The notes under the pieces are model-generated. The model ran no database searches. It saw only the letters and a program-made list of their open reading frames with translations, and had not been told where the DNA came from. A program made the position numbers and the translations under genes. From Prochlorococcus sp. AG-355-I04 (GTDB lineage Bacteria > Cyanobacteriota > Cyanobacteriia > PCC-6307 > Cyanobiaceae), in contig QCDL01000005.1 of assembly GCA_003280915.1 (NCBI GenBank), positions 1-64,000 of the forward strand: DNA of 64,000 nucleotides. The letters are read 5' to 3'. Shown in pieces: positions 39,187 to 48,614 of the stretch (positions are counted from its first letter, which is position 1; every line of letters begins with the position of its first letter).

Positions 39187-40104
39187 ATGGAAACTAAAGA
39201 TGGATTCTTAGTAATTAATAAAGATAAAGGATGTACTTCACATGATTGTGTTAAACAAATAAGGAAGTTACTTAATACGAAAAAGGTCGGTCACGCAGGA
39301 ACTCTTGACCCAGAAGTTATAGGAATATTACCAATCGCTATAGGCAGTGCAACAAGATTTATTCAATATCTCCCTCAGGGTAAAACTTACATAGGACAAA
39401 TTAAATTAGGGATAAGAACTAACACTGATGATATTCACGGAGAAATAATTAATCAAAAAAGTTGGCCTAAAATCAGTGCTGAAAAATTAGATCAATACTT
39501 AAATAGATTTAGAGGAACTATTAAACAAATTCCGCCAAAAGTATCTAGTGTGCACGTTAATGGTGAGAGAGCTTATAAGAAATCTTTCAGGAATGAAGTT
39601 TTTGAATTAGCACCAAGAGAAGTAAAAATAGACGAACTTACTTTAATGAAATGGGACCAAATAAATGGAATCATAGAAATAAAAATCAAATGTTCAGCTG
39701 GCACATACATAAGAGCAATTGCAAGAGATTTAGGAGAAATTCTTAATTCCGAGGGTTGCCTTCTACAACTAAAAAGAATTTCAGCTTGTGGCTTTGATGA
39801 ACAAAACTCGATAAAAATATCTGATATCGAAAAAGATAAAAAAAACTCGAAAAATTTCATTGTTCCAACAATTTCTGCTCTTAATCACATTTCATCATTT
39901 GTCTTAAGTAACGAAGAACAAATCAATTTTTGGCAAACAGGAAGAGCAATTAGAGTTGATATTAATTACTTCCAGGGAAACAAATCTTTTGACTACAAAA
40001 AACCCATAAAAGTAATAGATAAAAAACAAATACTACTTGGGATAGGTTTCTTAAATGAAGAGCAATCTAATATAAATCCAAAATTAGTCCTTAATGCTAA
40101 ATAA
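39187..40104 (+). CDS. truB: tRNA pseudouridine-55 synthase TruB
   Basis: Makes pseudouridine 55 in the T loop of tRNAs. Family sequence [53 protein letters not shown] includes the catalytic aspartate in GTLDP. Later motifs are [13 protein letters not shown] and [14 protein letters not shown]. At 305 aa it is normal, with a short degenerate PUA-like end. It is convergent with the SpoIID-like gene. Confidence 0.96.
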   Translation: METKDGFLVINKDKGCTSHDCVKQIRKLLNTKKVGHAGTLDPEVIGILPIAIGSATRFIQYLPQGKTYIGQIKLGIRTNTDDIHGEIINQKSWPKISAEKLDQYLNRFRGTIKQIPPKVSSVHVNGERAYKKSFRNEVFELAPREVKIDELTLMKWDQINGIIEIKIKCSAGTYIRAIARDLGEILNSEGCLLQLKRISACGFDEQNSIKISDIEKDKKNSKNFIVPTISALNHISSFVLSNEEQINFWQTGRAIRVDINYFQGNKSFDYKKPIKVIDKKQILLGIGFLNEEQSNINPKLVLNAK

Positions 40105-40107
40105 CTT

Positions 40108-41283
40108 CTAAAGGTAATCTTTTCTAAAAGGTTTAATCTGCACACCCTTATAAAAATGCTTTAATATTCTTTCAGCTTTTTGGCCTCTAGACGCCAGATA
40201 TTTAGCCCCCCACTGACTCATTCCTACTCCATGACCTGATCCTTGTCCAAAAACTATCAAACCTTTATTTATAGGAAAATCATTGTTTAATTCTTCCTCA
40301 TAAAATTTAAATCTCACAAAATTACTGTTCAGGCCTAATCTTTTTCTGAAAGCTACCCCAGACATTTGATCAGAACCATAAGCCCCAATAAGTTTTAAAT
40401 TTTTTACCCTCCCTGTATTAGTAATATCTATAATCTCTATATTTTTTAAACCTCCAATCTTTGGAAATAGATTTATTAATTCATTACTCGAAATTTTTTT
40501 TTGCCATCTAAATTTTGGATTATTTTTATCAAAATCTTTCACACTTGATAAATATGGATATTTATTCTTCCATACATCTTCACTATTTTCTGTCATTCCT
40601 CCTGAGCTGCTATGAAACAAAGCATTAATTAATTTGTTTTTATAAGTTAAAACCAAAGATCTTGTACTTTTAACGGCTCTGATAGTTTTATAAGTTCTTG
40701 ACTCCAAGCCATTGTAGACTTGATTTTTCTGGGTTGAATCTATATCAAATAAATTATTTCCCTTTTGCTTTAAGGCATAAGTTCTAGAGGCAATTGCTTG
40801 TGCCTTTAACGCTTCAATAGGCCATTTTGTTGGCATCTCTGAACCCACTACACTACTTAGGTATTTTTCTATTCCTAAAACATTCACTACCAAGACTTCA
40901 GATTCAAGTACAAAGAGATTAAGCTTACCAGAGAACCTCTTCTGACCTACCCATATACCTCTGCCATCAGAAGATCTAACTTGAAATTGTTGATTACTTT
41001 TTAAATCATATTTTTTTTGTTTATTTTTATCAAAATATAAAATTTTTTTATTTTTATCATTTTTCAAAGTTAAGCCTTTTATTTTTTTACCTGAAAATAG
41101 TTTCCCGTCTATGGTTAAAGGAATTGATCTATCTGATCTAATCCTTAAATAATCATTTTTTGATATTAAAACTCTGATTATTGGCTCTCTAGATGCAAAA
41201 ACACTTTCACTCTGAAAAACACTAATAAATAAAATACTAATCAGGCAACATTTACTATAATTATTTTTAAATTTAAGTATCAC
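40108..41283 (-). CDS. SpoIID/LytB-domain envelope protein
   Basis: Exported protein of the SpoIID family, which in Bacillus is a lytic glycan enzyme acting on peptidoglycan. Family blocks are VVGSEMPTKWPIEALKAQAIASRTYAL and the ending GSGHGVGMSQWGAKYLASRGQKAERILKHFYKGVQI. The listed ORF opens at 41364 with 27 extra residues. I prefer the GTG at 41283 because it gives a normal signal peptide (MILKFKNNYSKCCLISILFISV, then SVFAS). Cyanobacteria do not sporulate; a wall-remodelling role is inferred. It is divergent from rnz. Confidence 0.88.
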   Translation of the reverse strand: MILKFKNNYSKCCLISILFISVFQSESVFASREPIIRVLISKNDYLRIRSDRSIPLTIDGKLFSGKKIKGLTLKNDKNKKILYFDKNKQKKYDLKSNQQFQVRSSDGRGIWVGQKRFSGKLNLFVLESEVLVVNVLGIEKYLSSVVGSEMPTKWPIEALKAQAIASRTYALKQKGNNLFDIDSTQKNQVYNGLESRTYKTIRAVKSTRSLVLTYKNKLINALFHSSSGGMTENSEDVWKNKYPYLSSVKDFDKNNPKFRWQKKISSNELINLFPKIGGLKNIEIIDITNTGRVKNLKLIGAYGSDQMSGVAFRKRLGLNSNFVRFKFYEEELNNDFPINKGLIVFGQGSGHGVGMSQWGAKYLASRGQKAERILKHFYKGVQIKPFRKDYL

Positions 41284-41370
41284 TTTGTTTAAAAACAAAT
41301 GCTTAATTTGCCTAAGTTTGACTAAAAGTCTAGATTTAAGCCAGATATAAAAAAAAAATATCATAAATAA

Positions 41371-42309
41371 GTGAATATCACCTTCTTAGGAACAAGCTCA
41401 GGAGTACCATCCTTGTCGAGGAATGTTTCTTCCCTAGCACTTAAATTATCACAATCATCAGAAGTTTGGCTTTTTGATTGTGGAGAGGGAACTCAACATC
41501 AAATAATGAAAAGCAATATTAAATCTTCGCAAATCAAGAAAATATTTATTACACATATGCATGGAGATCATATTTATGGCTTGCCTGGACTTTTGGCTTC
41601 CTTAGGTTTATCAGGAAATAGTGAGGGTATTGAAATTTACGGTCCTTCAGAATTGCGAAGTTTTATTAATTCTGCACTTAAAAGTAGTTTTTGCAAATTA
41701 TCGTTCCCATTGCATTTTGTGGAAGTTGAAAATTTTGCATCAAAAAATAAAATTCTATTTGAAAACAATAAAATAAAAGTAAATTGCGCCTCCCTTAAAC
41801 ATAAAATACCTGCTTTTGGTTATCGAGTGAGTGAAAAAGATAAGCCAGGTATATTTGATATCAAAAAGGCAGAGTCTCTAAACATTAAGCCTGGACCAAT
41901 TTATTCAGAACTGCAACAAGGTAAAAAAGTCGTATTAGCGGATGGTAGGAAATTTGATGGGAAAGAATTCTGTGGACCTCCTAGAAAGGGTGAAAGTTTT
42001 GTTTATTGCACTGATACAGTCTTTAGCGAATCAGCTGTTTCACTATCGGAAAATGCCGATTTACTCGTACATGAATCTACTTTTTCAGAGGAGGATGAAA
42101 GCATGGCCTACGAAAAATTACATTCCACAACAACTATGGCTGCCAAAACAGCGTTATTATCTAACACAAAAAAATTAATTATTACGCATTTGAGTCCTAG
42201 ATACACCAAAAAAAATACAATTACGCCAAGTGATTTGCTTAAAGAAGCTCAAAAAGTTTTTCCAAATACTCAACTAGCGAAAGATTTTCTAACGGCAGAA
42301 ATAAAATAA
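41371..42309 (+). CDS. rnz: ribonuclease Z
   Basis: Metallo-beta-lactamase-fold endonuclease that trims tRNA 3' ends. The core motif [15 protein letters not shown] carries the zinc ligands, and the start [45 protein letters not shown] and ITHLSPRY are all as expected for the short (ELAC1-type) form. At 312 aa it is of usual size. The GTG start codes for the conserved MNITFLGT. tRNAs in this window lack encoded CCA, which fits processing by this enzyme. Confidence 0.96.
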   Translation: MNITFLGTSSGVPSLSRNVSSLALKLSQSSEVWLFDCGEGTQHQIMKSNIKSSQIKKIFITHMHGDHIYGLPGLLASLGLSGNSEGIEIYGPSELRSFINSALKSSFCKLSFPLHFVEVENFASKNKILFENNKIKVNCASLKHKIPAFGYRVSEKDKPGIFDIKKAESLNIKPGPIYSELQQGKKVVLADGRKFDGKEFCGPPRKGESFVYCTDTVFSESAVSLSENADLLVHESTFSEEDESMAYEKLHSTTTMAAKTALLSNTKKLIITHLSPRYTKKNTITPSDLLKEAQKVFPNTQLAKDFLTAEIK

Positions 42310-42341
42310 ACTGCAACAGTTCGTGAGAAGAAGGGTCGTAA

Positions 42342-42944
42342 TTGACCAACCCATGGAATAATAGTCTTAGGTTTTCTATATTGATGTTGATCGAAATGGT
42401 TTCTATTTTTTCATCACTACATAAGTCTTTTAAAAGACTATTTATTTTTCTTCCTCTAATTATTGGTTTACTTATTAATCCAATCTCTACAAACGCACTC
42501 TACCCTAGTGATCCTTCATCAGTTGAAGTACTAAAAGATGATCTTCACGGGGCCGACCTTCATAATACTGAATATGTTAAATATGATTTGTCTAATCAAG
42601 ATTTAGGAGAAGCTAATCTTCAAGGCGCATATATGAGCGTAACAACTGCAAAAAACTCTAGTTTTAAAGGAGCCAACATGACGGACCTCATTGCATATGC
42701 AACACGCTTTGATAATGCTGACTTTACTGATGCGAATCTTACCAATGGTGAGCTAATGAAAAGTGTTTTTGATGGAGCAATTATTGATGGAGCGGACTTT
42801 ACTGATGCGAATCTTGATCTTTCTCAGAGAAAATCCTTATGTGAAAGAGCTAGTGGAACTAACTCACAAACTGGAGTTAATACAATTGATAGTCTTGAAT
42901 GCACAGGCTTAAAAGGTTACATGCCTCCAAAGCCAAAAGCATAA
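42342..42944 (+). CDS. pentapeptide-repeat protein, probably thylakoid-lumenal or periplasmic
   Basis: A hydrophobic leader (LFIFLPLIIGLLINPISTNA) ends in a signal-peptidase-like TNA site. Pentapeptide repeats follow from about residue 73 (A(D/N)LxN type: GADLHNTEY, GEANLQGAYM, GANMTDLI, NADFTDANL, GADFTDANL). The C-terminal region has two cysteines (LCERAS, ECTGLKGYM). This resembles lumenal pentapeptide proteins of cyanobacteria and plastids. The ORF starts at TTG 42342; ATGs at 42384 or 42396 would give a neater signal peptide. Two repeat units share a 21-base identical stretch. A strong terminator follows. Confidence 0.85.
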   Translation: MTNPWNNSLRFSILMLIEMVSIFSSLHKSFKRLFIFLPLIIGLLINPISTNALYPSDPSSVEVLKDDLHGADLHNTEYVKYDLSNQDLGEANLQGAYMSVTTAKNSSFKGANMTDLIAYATRFDNADFTDANLTNGELMKSVFDGAIIDGADFTDANLDLSQRKSLCERASGTNSQTGVNTIDSLECTGLKGYMPPKPKA

Positions 42945-42962
42945 TATTTAAAGCTAACTAAC

Positions 42963-43322
42963 TTAATAAGGGTAAATATTACCAGGCTCTTTTGAGCCTG
43001 GTTTTTTGCTATACCACCATTCTTGTATATCAGAAGAAAATTTCTTTGAAAAAAGAGTTATCACTGTATCAACAGGTTTTGATCCAGGCTCCAAAATCTG
43101 TACTGAGTAGGATGGGCATTTTCTTGAAGCCATATCAGCAACAAACCTAGATCCTATTCTTCTCCAACTAGGCTCCTTACTTCTCCAAGCTAGCCTAGAA
43201 CAGGGCCAAGGCAACTCCTCCCTATCATAAAGTCTGCAACATGGTCCAATCACCTTATAACTGTACTGCCCTCCGTAACTTGATTGAACACTGCCTGTCT
43301 TGAAAAATTCAAATTTATTCAT
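42963..43322 (-). CDS. conserved cysteine-containing protein, unknown
   Basis: Hypothetical 119 aa protein, soluble, rich in Ser, Arg and Trp. Conserved-looking core GPCCRLYDREELPWPCSRLAWRSKEPSWRRIGSRFVADMA has cysteines 28, 29 and 41, with another at 69 (RKCPSY), which could bind a metal or cluster. I recall similar proteins only in marine picocyanobacteria and cannot name a family. Its final codons (PGSKEPG) are encoded by the terminator hairpin of the opposing gene. Ferredoxin lies upstream on the same strand. Confidence 0.7.
   Translation of the reverse strand: MNKFEFFKTGSVQSSYGGQYSYKVIGPCCRLYDREELPWPCSRLAWRSKEPSWRRIGSRFVADMASRKCPSYSVQILEPGSKPVDTVITLFSKKFSSDIQEWWYSKKPGSKEPGNIYPY
42981..43007 (+). 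terminator. rho-independent terminator of the pentapeptide gene
   Basis: A 9-bp perfect stem (ACCAGGCTC / GAGCCTGGT) with a TTTT loop is followed by a run of T on the plus strand, 37 bp after the pentapeptide gene stop. It lies entirely inside the 3' coding part of the minus-strand gene. On the minus strand no T run follows, so it acts in the plus direction only. Confidence 0.85.
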
Positions 43323-43326
43323 TTAC

Positions 43327-43355
43327 AAAAAAAAGCCACCTTCATAGAGGGTGGC
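43327..43355 (-). terminator. rho-independent terminator downstream of ferredoxin
   Basis: Read on the minus strand, GCCACC pairs with GGTGGC across a 9-nt loop and is followed by eight T residues. It lies 46 bp after the ferredoxin stop and just before the start of the next minus-strand gene, so it separates the two transcripts. Confidence 0.82.
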
Positions 43356-43400
43356 AAAGAAATAATGAATAATCAACTTAGTAAAGTTAATTTTTTATAA

Positions 43401-43700
43401 TTAATACAATTCTTCCTCAGCATGAGTTGTAATTGTGACATCAGATGTTGGATAAGCAACACATGTAAGAACGAAACCTGCTTCTAGTTGGTCATCATCC
43501 AAGAAACTTTGATCTGATTGATCAACACTACCTGAAGTAACTTTTCCAGCACATGTTGAACATGCTCCAGCTCTGCAGGAATATGGAAGGTCGATACCTT
43601 GTTCTTCAGCAGCATCGAGGATGTACTGGTCATCAGGTACTTCAATGGTTGAATTGAGACCTTCACTTTCGCTGATGAGTGTAACTTTGTAAGAAGCCAT
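43401..43700 (-). CDS. petF: plant-type [2Fe-2S] ferredoxin
   Basis: Photosynthetic electron carrier that takes electrons from photosystem I. The cluster ligands are in [15 protein letters not shown] plus the fourth cysteine in LTCVAYP. The sequence starts [44 protein letters not shown], the consensus for cyanobacterial ferredoxin I, and ends EEELY. At 99 aa it is exactly usual. It is a single-gene unit with its own terminator and an inverted repeat about 50 bp upstream. Confidence 0.98.
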   Translation of the reverse strand: MASYKVTLISESEGLNSTIEVPDDQYILDAAEEQGIDLPYSCRAGACSTCAGKVTSGSVDQSDQSFLDDDQLEAGFVLTCVAYPTSDVTITTHAEEELY

Positions 43701-43749
43701 TTAAATAAAAAATTGTTGGTAATTAATACCTATCAAATACATTTTTAAC

Positions 43750-43764
43750 ATCGATTGAGTCGAT
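43750..43764. promoter_or_regulatory. inverted repeat upstream of ferredoxin
   Basis: ATCGA-TTGAG-TCGAT is a perfect 5-bp inverted repeat about 50 bp upstream of the petF start codon. It could be an operator or part of the 5' leader. No binding protein can be named. A chance repeat of this length is possible in AT-rich sequence. Confidence 0.25.
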
Positions 43765-43834
43765 ATGTGAGATTTTGAAGTAAAAAATGACACAATAAAA
43801 TGTATTAAAGAGTATCTATAAGAAAAACTTATGC

Positions 43835-44746
43835 TTAAGTTAGGTCAATGATTTTTTGCGCAGAAATACATGCCCAATCTTTTCTAGTTGATACTTCCAA
43901 TAATTTCAAGTCATTCTCAATTAATATTTTTATAATCTCCTCTTTTTGTGAATTCAAAATTCCACTGAAAATAACTTCCCCATTGTTTCTTAAGCACTTA
44001 TAAATATTTGGAATCATTTCTTTTATTACTTCAGCAAGAATATTGCATAGAACAAAATCAAATTGTTTGAGTTGATTTTTGAAAATTACTTCATCAAAAG
44101 ATCCCAAATATGTATTTAAATTTTTTAAATTACCAAAATTTAGTTGAAAATTAGAGTTAGTTGAATTGATGGCTAAATAATCATTATCGACTGCACAAAC
44201 CTCTTTAGCGCCAAGCAACCTTGCGGCGACACTCAAAATCCCACTACCACTCCCAATATCTAATACCTTCTTATCAGAGAATAAAATATTCTCCATTTTT
44301 TCTAAGCAAAGATAAGTCGAAGGGTGACTTCCTGTACCAAAGGCTGCTCCAGGGTCAATTTTTATGATTTTTTTATCTTTAAATTTTTCATTTGGATTTA
44401 TCCAACAAGGCAATATTAAAAAATGATTTCCTACTAATTCAGGCGCCCAATATTTCTTCCAGCTTGTTAACCAATCCTCCTCTTTAATAATGCTCCAATG
44501 AAAAAATTGATTAGTAGGGACATTAATGTTCAGAAGTTTACTAATTATTTTTTCAAATCCGCTTTTAGAACTCTCGGCCCAATCATCAATTGGAAGCCAT
44601 ATATTAACCTCTTTTTTATTTTCATTTTTAATTAAATATTCAAATGAAAAACTAAATATTCCCAGCTCATTTAATTTCCAAATAATAATTTCTTCTGAAT
44701 CACTTTCTATCAAAAAAGTTAGTTTATACCAATCTCTTATTGCCAT
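43835..44746 (-). CDS. prmA: ribosomal protein L11 methyltransferase PrmA
   Basis: Trimethylates L11 using SAM. The catalytic domain shows [21 protein letters not shown], the motif [30 protein letters not shown], and the motif LCNILAEVI with its NILA (N-P-P-Y-equivalent) loop. The N-terminal 100 residues are the substrate-recognition domain. At 303 aa it is normal. It sits 17 bp after serA on the same strand, so they are probably one transcript. Confidence 0.94.
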   Translation of the reverse strand: MAIRDWYKLTFLIESDSEEIIIWKLNELGIFSFSFEYLIKNENKKEVNIWLPIDDWAESSKSGFEKIISKLLNINVPTNQFFHWSIIKEEDWLTSWKKYWAPELVGNHFLILPCWINPNEKFKDKKIIKIDPGAAFGTGSHPSTYLCLEKMENILFSDKKVLDIGSGSGILSVAARLLGAKEVCAVDNDYLAINSTNSNFQLNFGNLKNLNTYLGSFDEVIFKNQLKQFDFVLCNILAEVIKEMIPNIYKCLRNNGEVIFSGILNSQKEEIIKILIENDLKLLEVSTRKDWACISAQKIIDLT

Positions 44747-44763
44747 TGATGAAGCAAGCCTTT

Positions 44764-46350
44764 TTATAAAGTAACTGGATTAGCATTGGTAATTCCCTCA
44801 ACTTCAACAATAGTATCAAGCAACTGATTCGGTATTGGATCATCAATACTTAGAACCATAACAGCTTCACCTCTAACAATTTTGCGCCCAACTTGCATTG
44901 AGGCAATATTTACATTGTTGCTACCTAATAAGGACCCCAGCTTGCCAATAATACCAGGCATATCTCTGTGCCTAGTAACCAACATATATCTGCTTGGCGA
45001 TACGTTAACTGGGTATTGATCAATACTAATAATTCTCAATTCTCCATCAGCGAAAATGCTTCCCGCTACGCTATGGTCGCCATTATCTCCATAAGTAGTT
45101 AACTGAAGCGACCCACTAGCAAATTCAGGTCTTGCCTCATCTTTACTCTCGACAACTGTAATTCCCCTCGAATCTGCTTCTATAGAGGCATTCACATAAT
45201 TTATCCTATCTCCCAGAGCTTTACTTAGAAGGCCTTTTAGACTAGCAATTATTAATGGTTGGGAAGGATGTTGCACAAATTCACCTTGAAGCTTCACCTC
45301 TAGTTTTTGAATCTGTCCACCTGAAAGCTGGCTTATAAGAAGACCCATTGTTTCAGCCAACTGCAAATGAGGTTTGAGACTATCCATAATATCAGGGCCT
45401 AAACCTGGTATGTTTACTGCAGTTCTAGCAGATAAGCCAAGCAAGACGTCTCTAATTTGTTCTGCGACATCAACAGCTACGTTTTCTTGAGCCTCCCGAG
45501 TAGATGCTCCCAAGTGAGGGGTAAGGATAAGATTCTTTTCAACCTTTAAAAGTGGCGAATTAGATTCCAAAGGTTCTTTAGAAAAGACATCTATTGCAGC
45601 GCCTCCAATCAATGATTTATTTAAAGCTTCTGATAATGCTTCTTCGTCAATCAAGCCTCCTCGAGCACAATTAATTAATTTTGCGCTACTTTTCATACTT
45701 TTAAGCACCTCCATGTTTACTAAATTTTCTGTCTCTGGTGTGCGAGGTAAATGCAAAGTTACATAATCGGATTGTTGGAATAAATCTTCTAGATCAGATA
45801 GTTTAACTTGGATTTGTTGAGCTCTTTCAGTTGAAACAAAGGGATCATATCCGCAAACTTCCATTCCTAATGCATTAGCAACTTTCGCTACATGTGCGCC
45901 AATTTTCCCTAAACCTACTACACCTAATTTTTTCTTATACAGCTCATTCCCAACGAATTTCTTTCTCTCCCATTTACCTAGCAAAGTACTACTATTAGCA
46001 ATTGGAATATGTCTAGATAAGGCCAACATCATAGCTATAGTATGTTCAGCCGCAGCTATTGTGTTACCCCCTGGAGAATTAACAACAAGGACTCCTTTTT
46101 GCGTAGCAGCCTCAACATCTACATTATCGACTCCAACTCCTGCTCTCCCAATGATTCTCAGTTTACTTGAAGAGTTAATAATCTCTTCAGTCACTTGAGT
46201 ACCAGAGCGAATCATTAAAGCATCATAATCTTTAATAATGGAAGCTAACTCAGATTCTGAGATTCCTATCTTCTGATCAACCTGAGCAACTTGTGAAAGA
46301 ATATCGATTCCTGTTTGATCAATTGGATCTGTAATGAGAACTTTTGTCAT
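44764..46350 (-). CDS. serA: D-3-phosphoglycerate dehydrogenase
   Basis: First step of serine synthesis from 3-phosphoglycerate. The NAD-binding motif [12 protein letters not shown] lies near residue 145. Catalytic regions include [14 protein letters not shown] and [17 protein letters not shown]. The long form (528 aa) has an intervening ASB domain and a C-terminal ACT domain ([35 protein letters not shown]) for serine feedback. The ORF opens [18 protein letters not shown]. Confidence 0.97.
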   Translation of the reverse strand: MTKVLITDPIDQTGIDILSQVAQVDQKIGISESELASIIKDYDALMIRSGTQVTEEIINSSSKLRIIGRAGVGVDNVDVEAATQKGVLVVNSPGGNTIAAAEHTIAMMLALSRHIPIANSSTLLGKWERKKFVGNELYKKKLGVVGLGKIGAHVAKVANALGMEVCGYDPFVSTERAQQIQVKLSDLEDLFQQSDYVTLHLPRTPETENLVNMEVLKSMKSSAKLINCARGGLIDEEALSEALNKSLIGGAAIDVFSKEPLESNSPLLKVEKNLILTPHLGASTREAQENVAVDVAEQIRDVLLGLSARTAVNIPGLGPDIMDSLKPHLQLAETMGLLISQLSGGQIQKLEVKLQGEFVQHPSQPLIIASLKGLLSKALGDRINYVNASIEADSRGITVVESKDEARPEFASGSLQLTTYGDNGDHSVAGSIFADGELRIISIDQYPVNVSPSRYMLVTRHRDMPGIIGKLGSLLGSNNVNIASMQVGRKIVRGEAVMVLSIDDPIPNQLLDTIVEVEGITNANPVTL

Positions 46351-46449
46351 TTAAGATTGGTTCTTTAATCTTTTACTTTAACTTAATCTATAGTGTATGT
46401 ATCATATTTTATTAATTTGAATAACACACAAACATTTGAGGATTGAAAT

Positions 46450-47016
46450 TTGACTAAAAGTATTGTGATATTTGAAGACATTGATAAATGTATCCAGCTA
46501 TTTGATGTTTTCAAAGAAAAATCAATAATGCTCTCTGAAGCTATTTTGATCCCACCAATAAGTGAGAAAATATCATCAGAAGAAACAGAATTGCTCAATG
46601 CGAAAGCTAATATCTTATTCAAATCTCAAAATTTTGAAGATATAAGAATCTTAAATCCTAAACTTGATAGAAAGATCAGACAACAAGATATGAGTAGATG
46701 GCTAATGCCATTCGGGTTTATAGCTGGAATAGCTTTTTCTAATATGACAAATTTATCTACCTTCAGCTTTCTTGGTTTAAATAACATCGGGGAATCATTA
46801 ATTGGAGGTCTTTTAGGAATGGGTTCAGGATATTTAGGAAGCATTGTTTCTTCTGCAAGTATCAACATTAATAGAAATAAAGAGTTAAGAACGATAATTA
46901 ATTTTAATAAAGAGGGTAAATGGCTTGTTCTACTTGAAAATCAAATTGGAGCTGAATTACCATGGGCTTTGATAAAACAATCAGAAGCAAAAGATATAAT
47001 TTTTTTAGAAGGCTAA
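46450..47016 (+). CDS. conserved cyanobacterial protein with membrane hairpin, unknown
   Basis: No named family recalled. The first 75 residues look like an alpha/beta soluble part (SIVIFEDIDKCIQLFDVFKEKSIMLSEAILIPP). Two hydrophobic stretches follow at about 84-101 (WLMPFGFIAGIAFSNM) and 117-135 (LIGGLLGMGSGYLGSIV), then a C-terminal soluble end. Its TAA stop abuts the ATG of the PSII S4 protein with no spacer, so translation is likely coupled and the functions may be linked. The start is TTG. Confidence 0.78.
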   Translation: MTKSIVIFEDIDKCIQLFDVFKEKSIMLSEAILIPPISEKISSEETELLNAKANILFKSQNFEDIRILNPKLDRKIRQQDMSRWLMPFGFIAGIAFSNMTNLSTFSFLGLNNIGESLIGGLLGMGSGYLGSIVSSASININRNKELRTIINFNKEGKWLVLLENQIGAELPWALIKQSEAKDIIFLEG

Positions 47017-47808
47017 ATGATTGACTTAAAAGAGATCTTAATAAATTCAAACTACAAAAAAGAAACTGAGGAATTAATCAATATTGCTAACTTAGCCTAC
47101 AAACACTGGGAAACTTACTGGACTGGGTTTAATTCAACTTATGTTTGCGAGAATATTTTAAAAGATTTTGAAAATTTAAATGATTTCAAATTTTTTATTT
47201 ATGGAGGATTCTCCTCTTCTCAAAGATCTAGGATAGCTTGCTTTAGAGGAGATAATATTTTTGAAGAAGATGCGCTAAAAGGTAATTTTCCAGCTCAAGG
47301 AATAAAAATTAATGGAAATTTTTTATTTGATAATGCTACACAAGACGACTTTAGATCCCTCTTAATTGAAAATGGAGTAAATATAGCAAAAATAGGAGAT
47401 ATATGGACTATTGGCGATAGGGGAGCACAAGGGATAATTGATAATTCAAATATTAAGCATCTAAATGAAAAGATTTTTTATTTAAGAGACGTAAAAGTAA
47501 AAGTTAATTTAGTAGGTATAGATGAATTACAAATACCTTCTGGAAGATCAAAAAAACTTGTAAATACAGTAGAAGCTTCAACAAGATTAGATGCCATAGC
47601 TTCAGCAGGTTTTAGGATATCACGAACCAAAATCATTGAAAGGATAGAAAATGGAATGCTCAGATTAAATGGAAGCAAAGTTAATAAGCCAACAATTAAT
47701 CTAAAAATTGGCGACAAACTAGAACTTGAAAATAAAGGATTTATCGAAATTCTAAATTTAGAAATAACCAAAAGAGAGCGATGGAAAGTTAAATTACTTA
47801 GAAAATGA
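47017..47808 (+). CDS. photosystem II S4 domain protein (YlmH-like)
   Basis: RNA-binding protein conserved in cyanobacteria and chloroplasts. The N-terminal YlmH-like part contains TYVCENILKDFENLNDFKFFIYGGFSSSQRSRIACFR. A C-terminal S4 domain lies at about residues 185-245 (STRLDAIASAGFRISRTKIIERIENGMLRLNGSKVNKPTINLKIGDKLEL). At 263 aa it is of usual size. The family name refers to a PSII-related phenotype; the YlmH relatives bind stalled ribosomal complexes or rRNA. It is followed by tRNA-Val on the same strand. Confidence 0.92.
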   Translation: MIDLKEILINSNYKKETEELINIANLAYKHWETYWTGFNSTYVCENILKDFENLNDFKFFIYGGFSSSQRSRIACFRGDNIFEEDALKGNFPAQGIKINGNFLFDNATQDDFRSLLIENGVNIAKIGDIWTIGDRGAQGIIDNSNIKHLNEKIFYLRDVKVKVNLVGIDELQIPSGRSKKLVNTVEASTRLDAIASAGFRISRTKIIERIENGMLRLNGSKVNKPTINLKIGDKLELENKGFIEILNLEITKRERWKVKLLRK

Positions 47809-47857
47809 AACGCAACCTGCTATTTTCTTATAAGGGGAATTAAAAATTCCTCAATTG

Positions 47858-47929
47858 GGGCGATTAGCTCAGTGGTAGAGCACTACCTCGACACGGTAGT
47901 GGCCACTGGTTCGAATCCAGTATCGCCCA
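47858..47929 (+). tRNA. trnV-GAC: tRNA-Val(GAC)
   Basis: Full cloverleaf: acceptor GGGCGAT/ATCGCCC, D stem GCTC/GAGC, anticodon stem CTACC/GGTAG, T arm ACTGG-TTCGAAT-CCAGT, discriminator A, no encoded CCA, 72 nt. The loop TCGACAC gives anticodon GAC (valine, GUC/GUU). Position 33, almost always T, is C here. It is preceded by a small hairpin (GGAATT-AAA-AATTCC) with unknown role. Confidence 0.93.
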
Positions 47930-47996
47930 TTAAAACTTTAGACGAACTAGGTTATATCCACAGAAAATAATTTCATTTTTTAGATTATTAAAAAAG

Positions 47997-48614
47997 ATGA
48001 AACTTAATCAAATAATTAATCTACATAAGGGGCTCACTGCATTTGTAGTGATAGGTCTTATGATTTTTTTTGATAATTTTACGATTGCTCCTTACGTTTA
48101 TTTGGCTCTACATGGTACTTATGGATTACTTTGGCTTCTAAAAGAAAAGATATTCCCAGATCCTTATTTTAAAGAAAAAATCAATTTTTTAACTTCAGTT
48201 ACTGGTTTTATTTTCCTTGGAAGTTACTGGGTAGCTCCCTACATTCTTATCTCATCTCAGAAGTCTGTTCCAAATATCGTAATAGCTGCATCTGTATCTA
48301 TAAATATAATTGGTGTATTTCTACACTTTGCTAGTGATGCCCAAAAATATTTTTCTCTTAAATTAAAAAAAGATCTAATTAAAGAAGGATTTTTTAAAAA
48401 TATAAGGAATACAAATTATCTAGGAGAAATACTAATTTATCTATCATTCGCCATACTTTCAATGAGTTTCATACCATTAGTAATTCTTGCAATATTTTTC
48501 TCTATAGTTTTTCTTCCAAGAATGATAAAAAAAGATAAATCGCTCTCAAAATATGATTCATTCGAAGAATACAAAAAGAAAAGTGGTCTTATATTTCCTA
48601 AATTAAATGCCTGA
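47997..48614 (+). CDS. membrane methyltransferase/reductase-like protein (ICMT or DUF1295 type)
   Basis: About five hydrophobic segments in 205 aa. The C-terminal portion RNTNYLGEILIYLSFAILSM with VFLPRMIKKDKSLSKYDSFEEYKKKSGLIFPKL resembles the SAM-binding end of isoprenylcysteine carboxyl methyltransferase and related phospholipid methyltransferase or steroid-reductase-like (DUF1295) proteins. The substrate is unknown. Its last 8 bp overlap the next gene, a PNPOx-like flavoprotein, so they are probably cotranscribed. Confidence 0.75.
   Translation: MKLNQIINLHKGLTAFVVIGLMIFFDNFTIAPYVYLALHGTYGLLWLLKEKIFPDPYFKEKINFLTSVTGFIFLGSYWVAPYILISSQKSVPNIVIAASVSINIIGVFLHFASDAQKYFSLKLKKDLIKEGFFKNIRNTNYLGEILIYLSFAILSMSFIPLVILAIFFSIVFLPRMIKKDKSLSKYDSFEEYKKKSGLIFPKLNA

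Noticed and set aside
47836-47850. GGAATT-AAA-AATTCC hairpin before tRNA-Val as a terminator
   Set aside because: No T run follows on either strand at the right place; more likely spacer structure.
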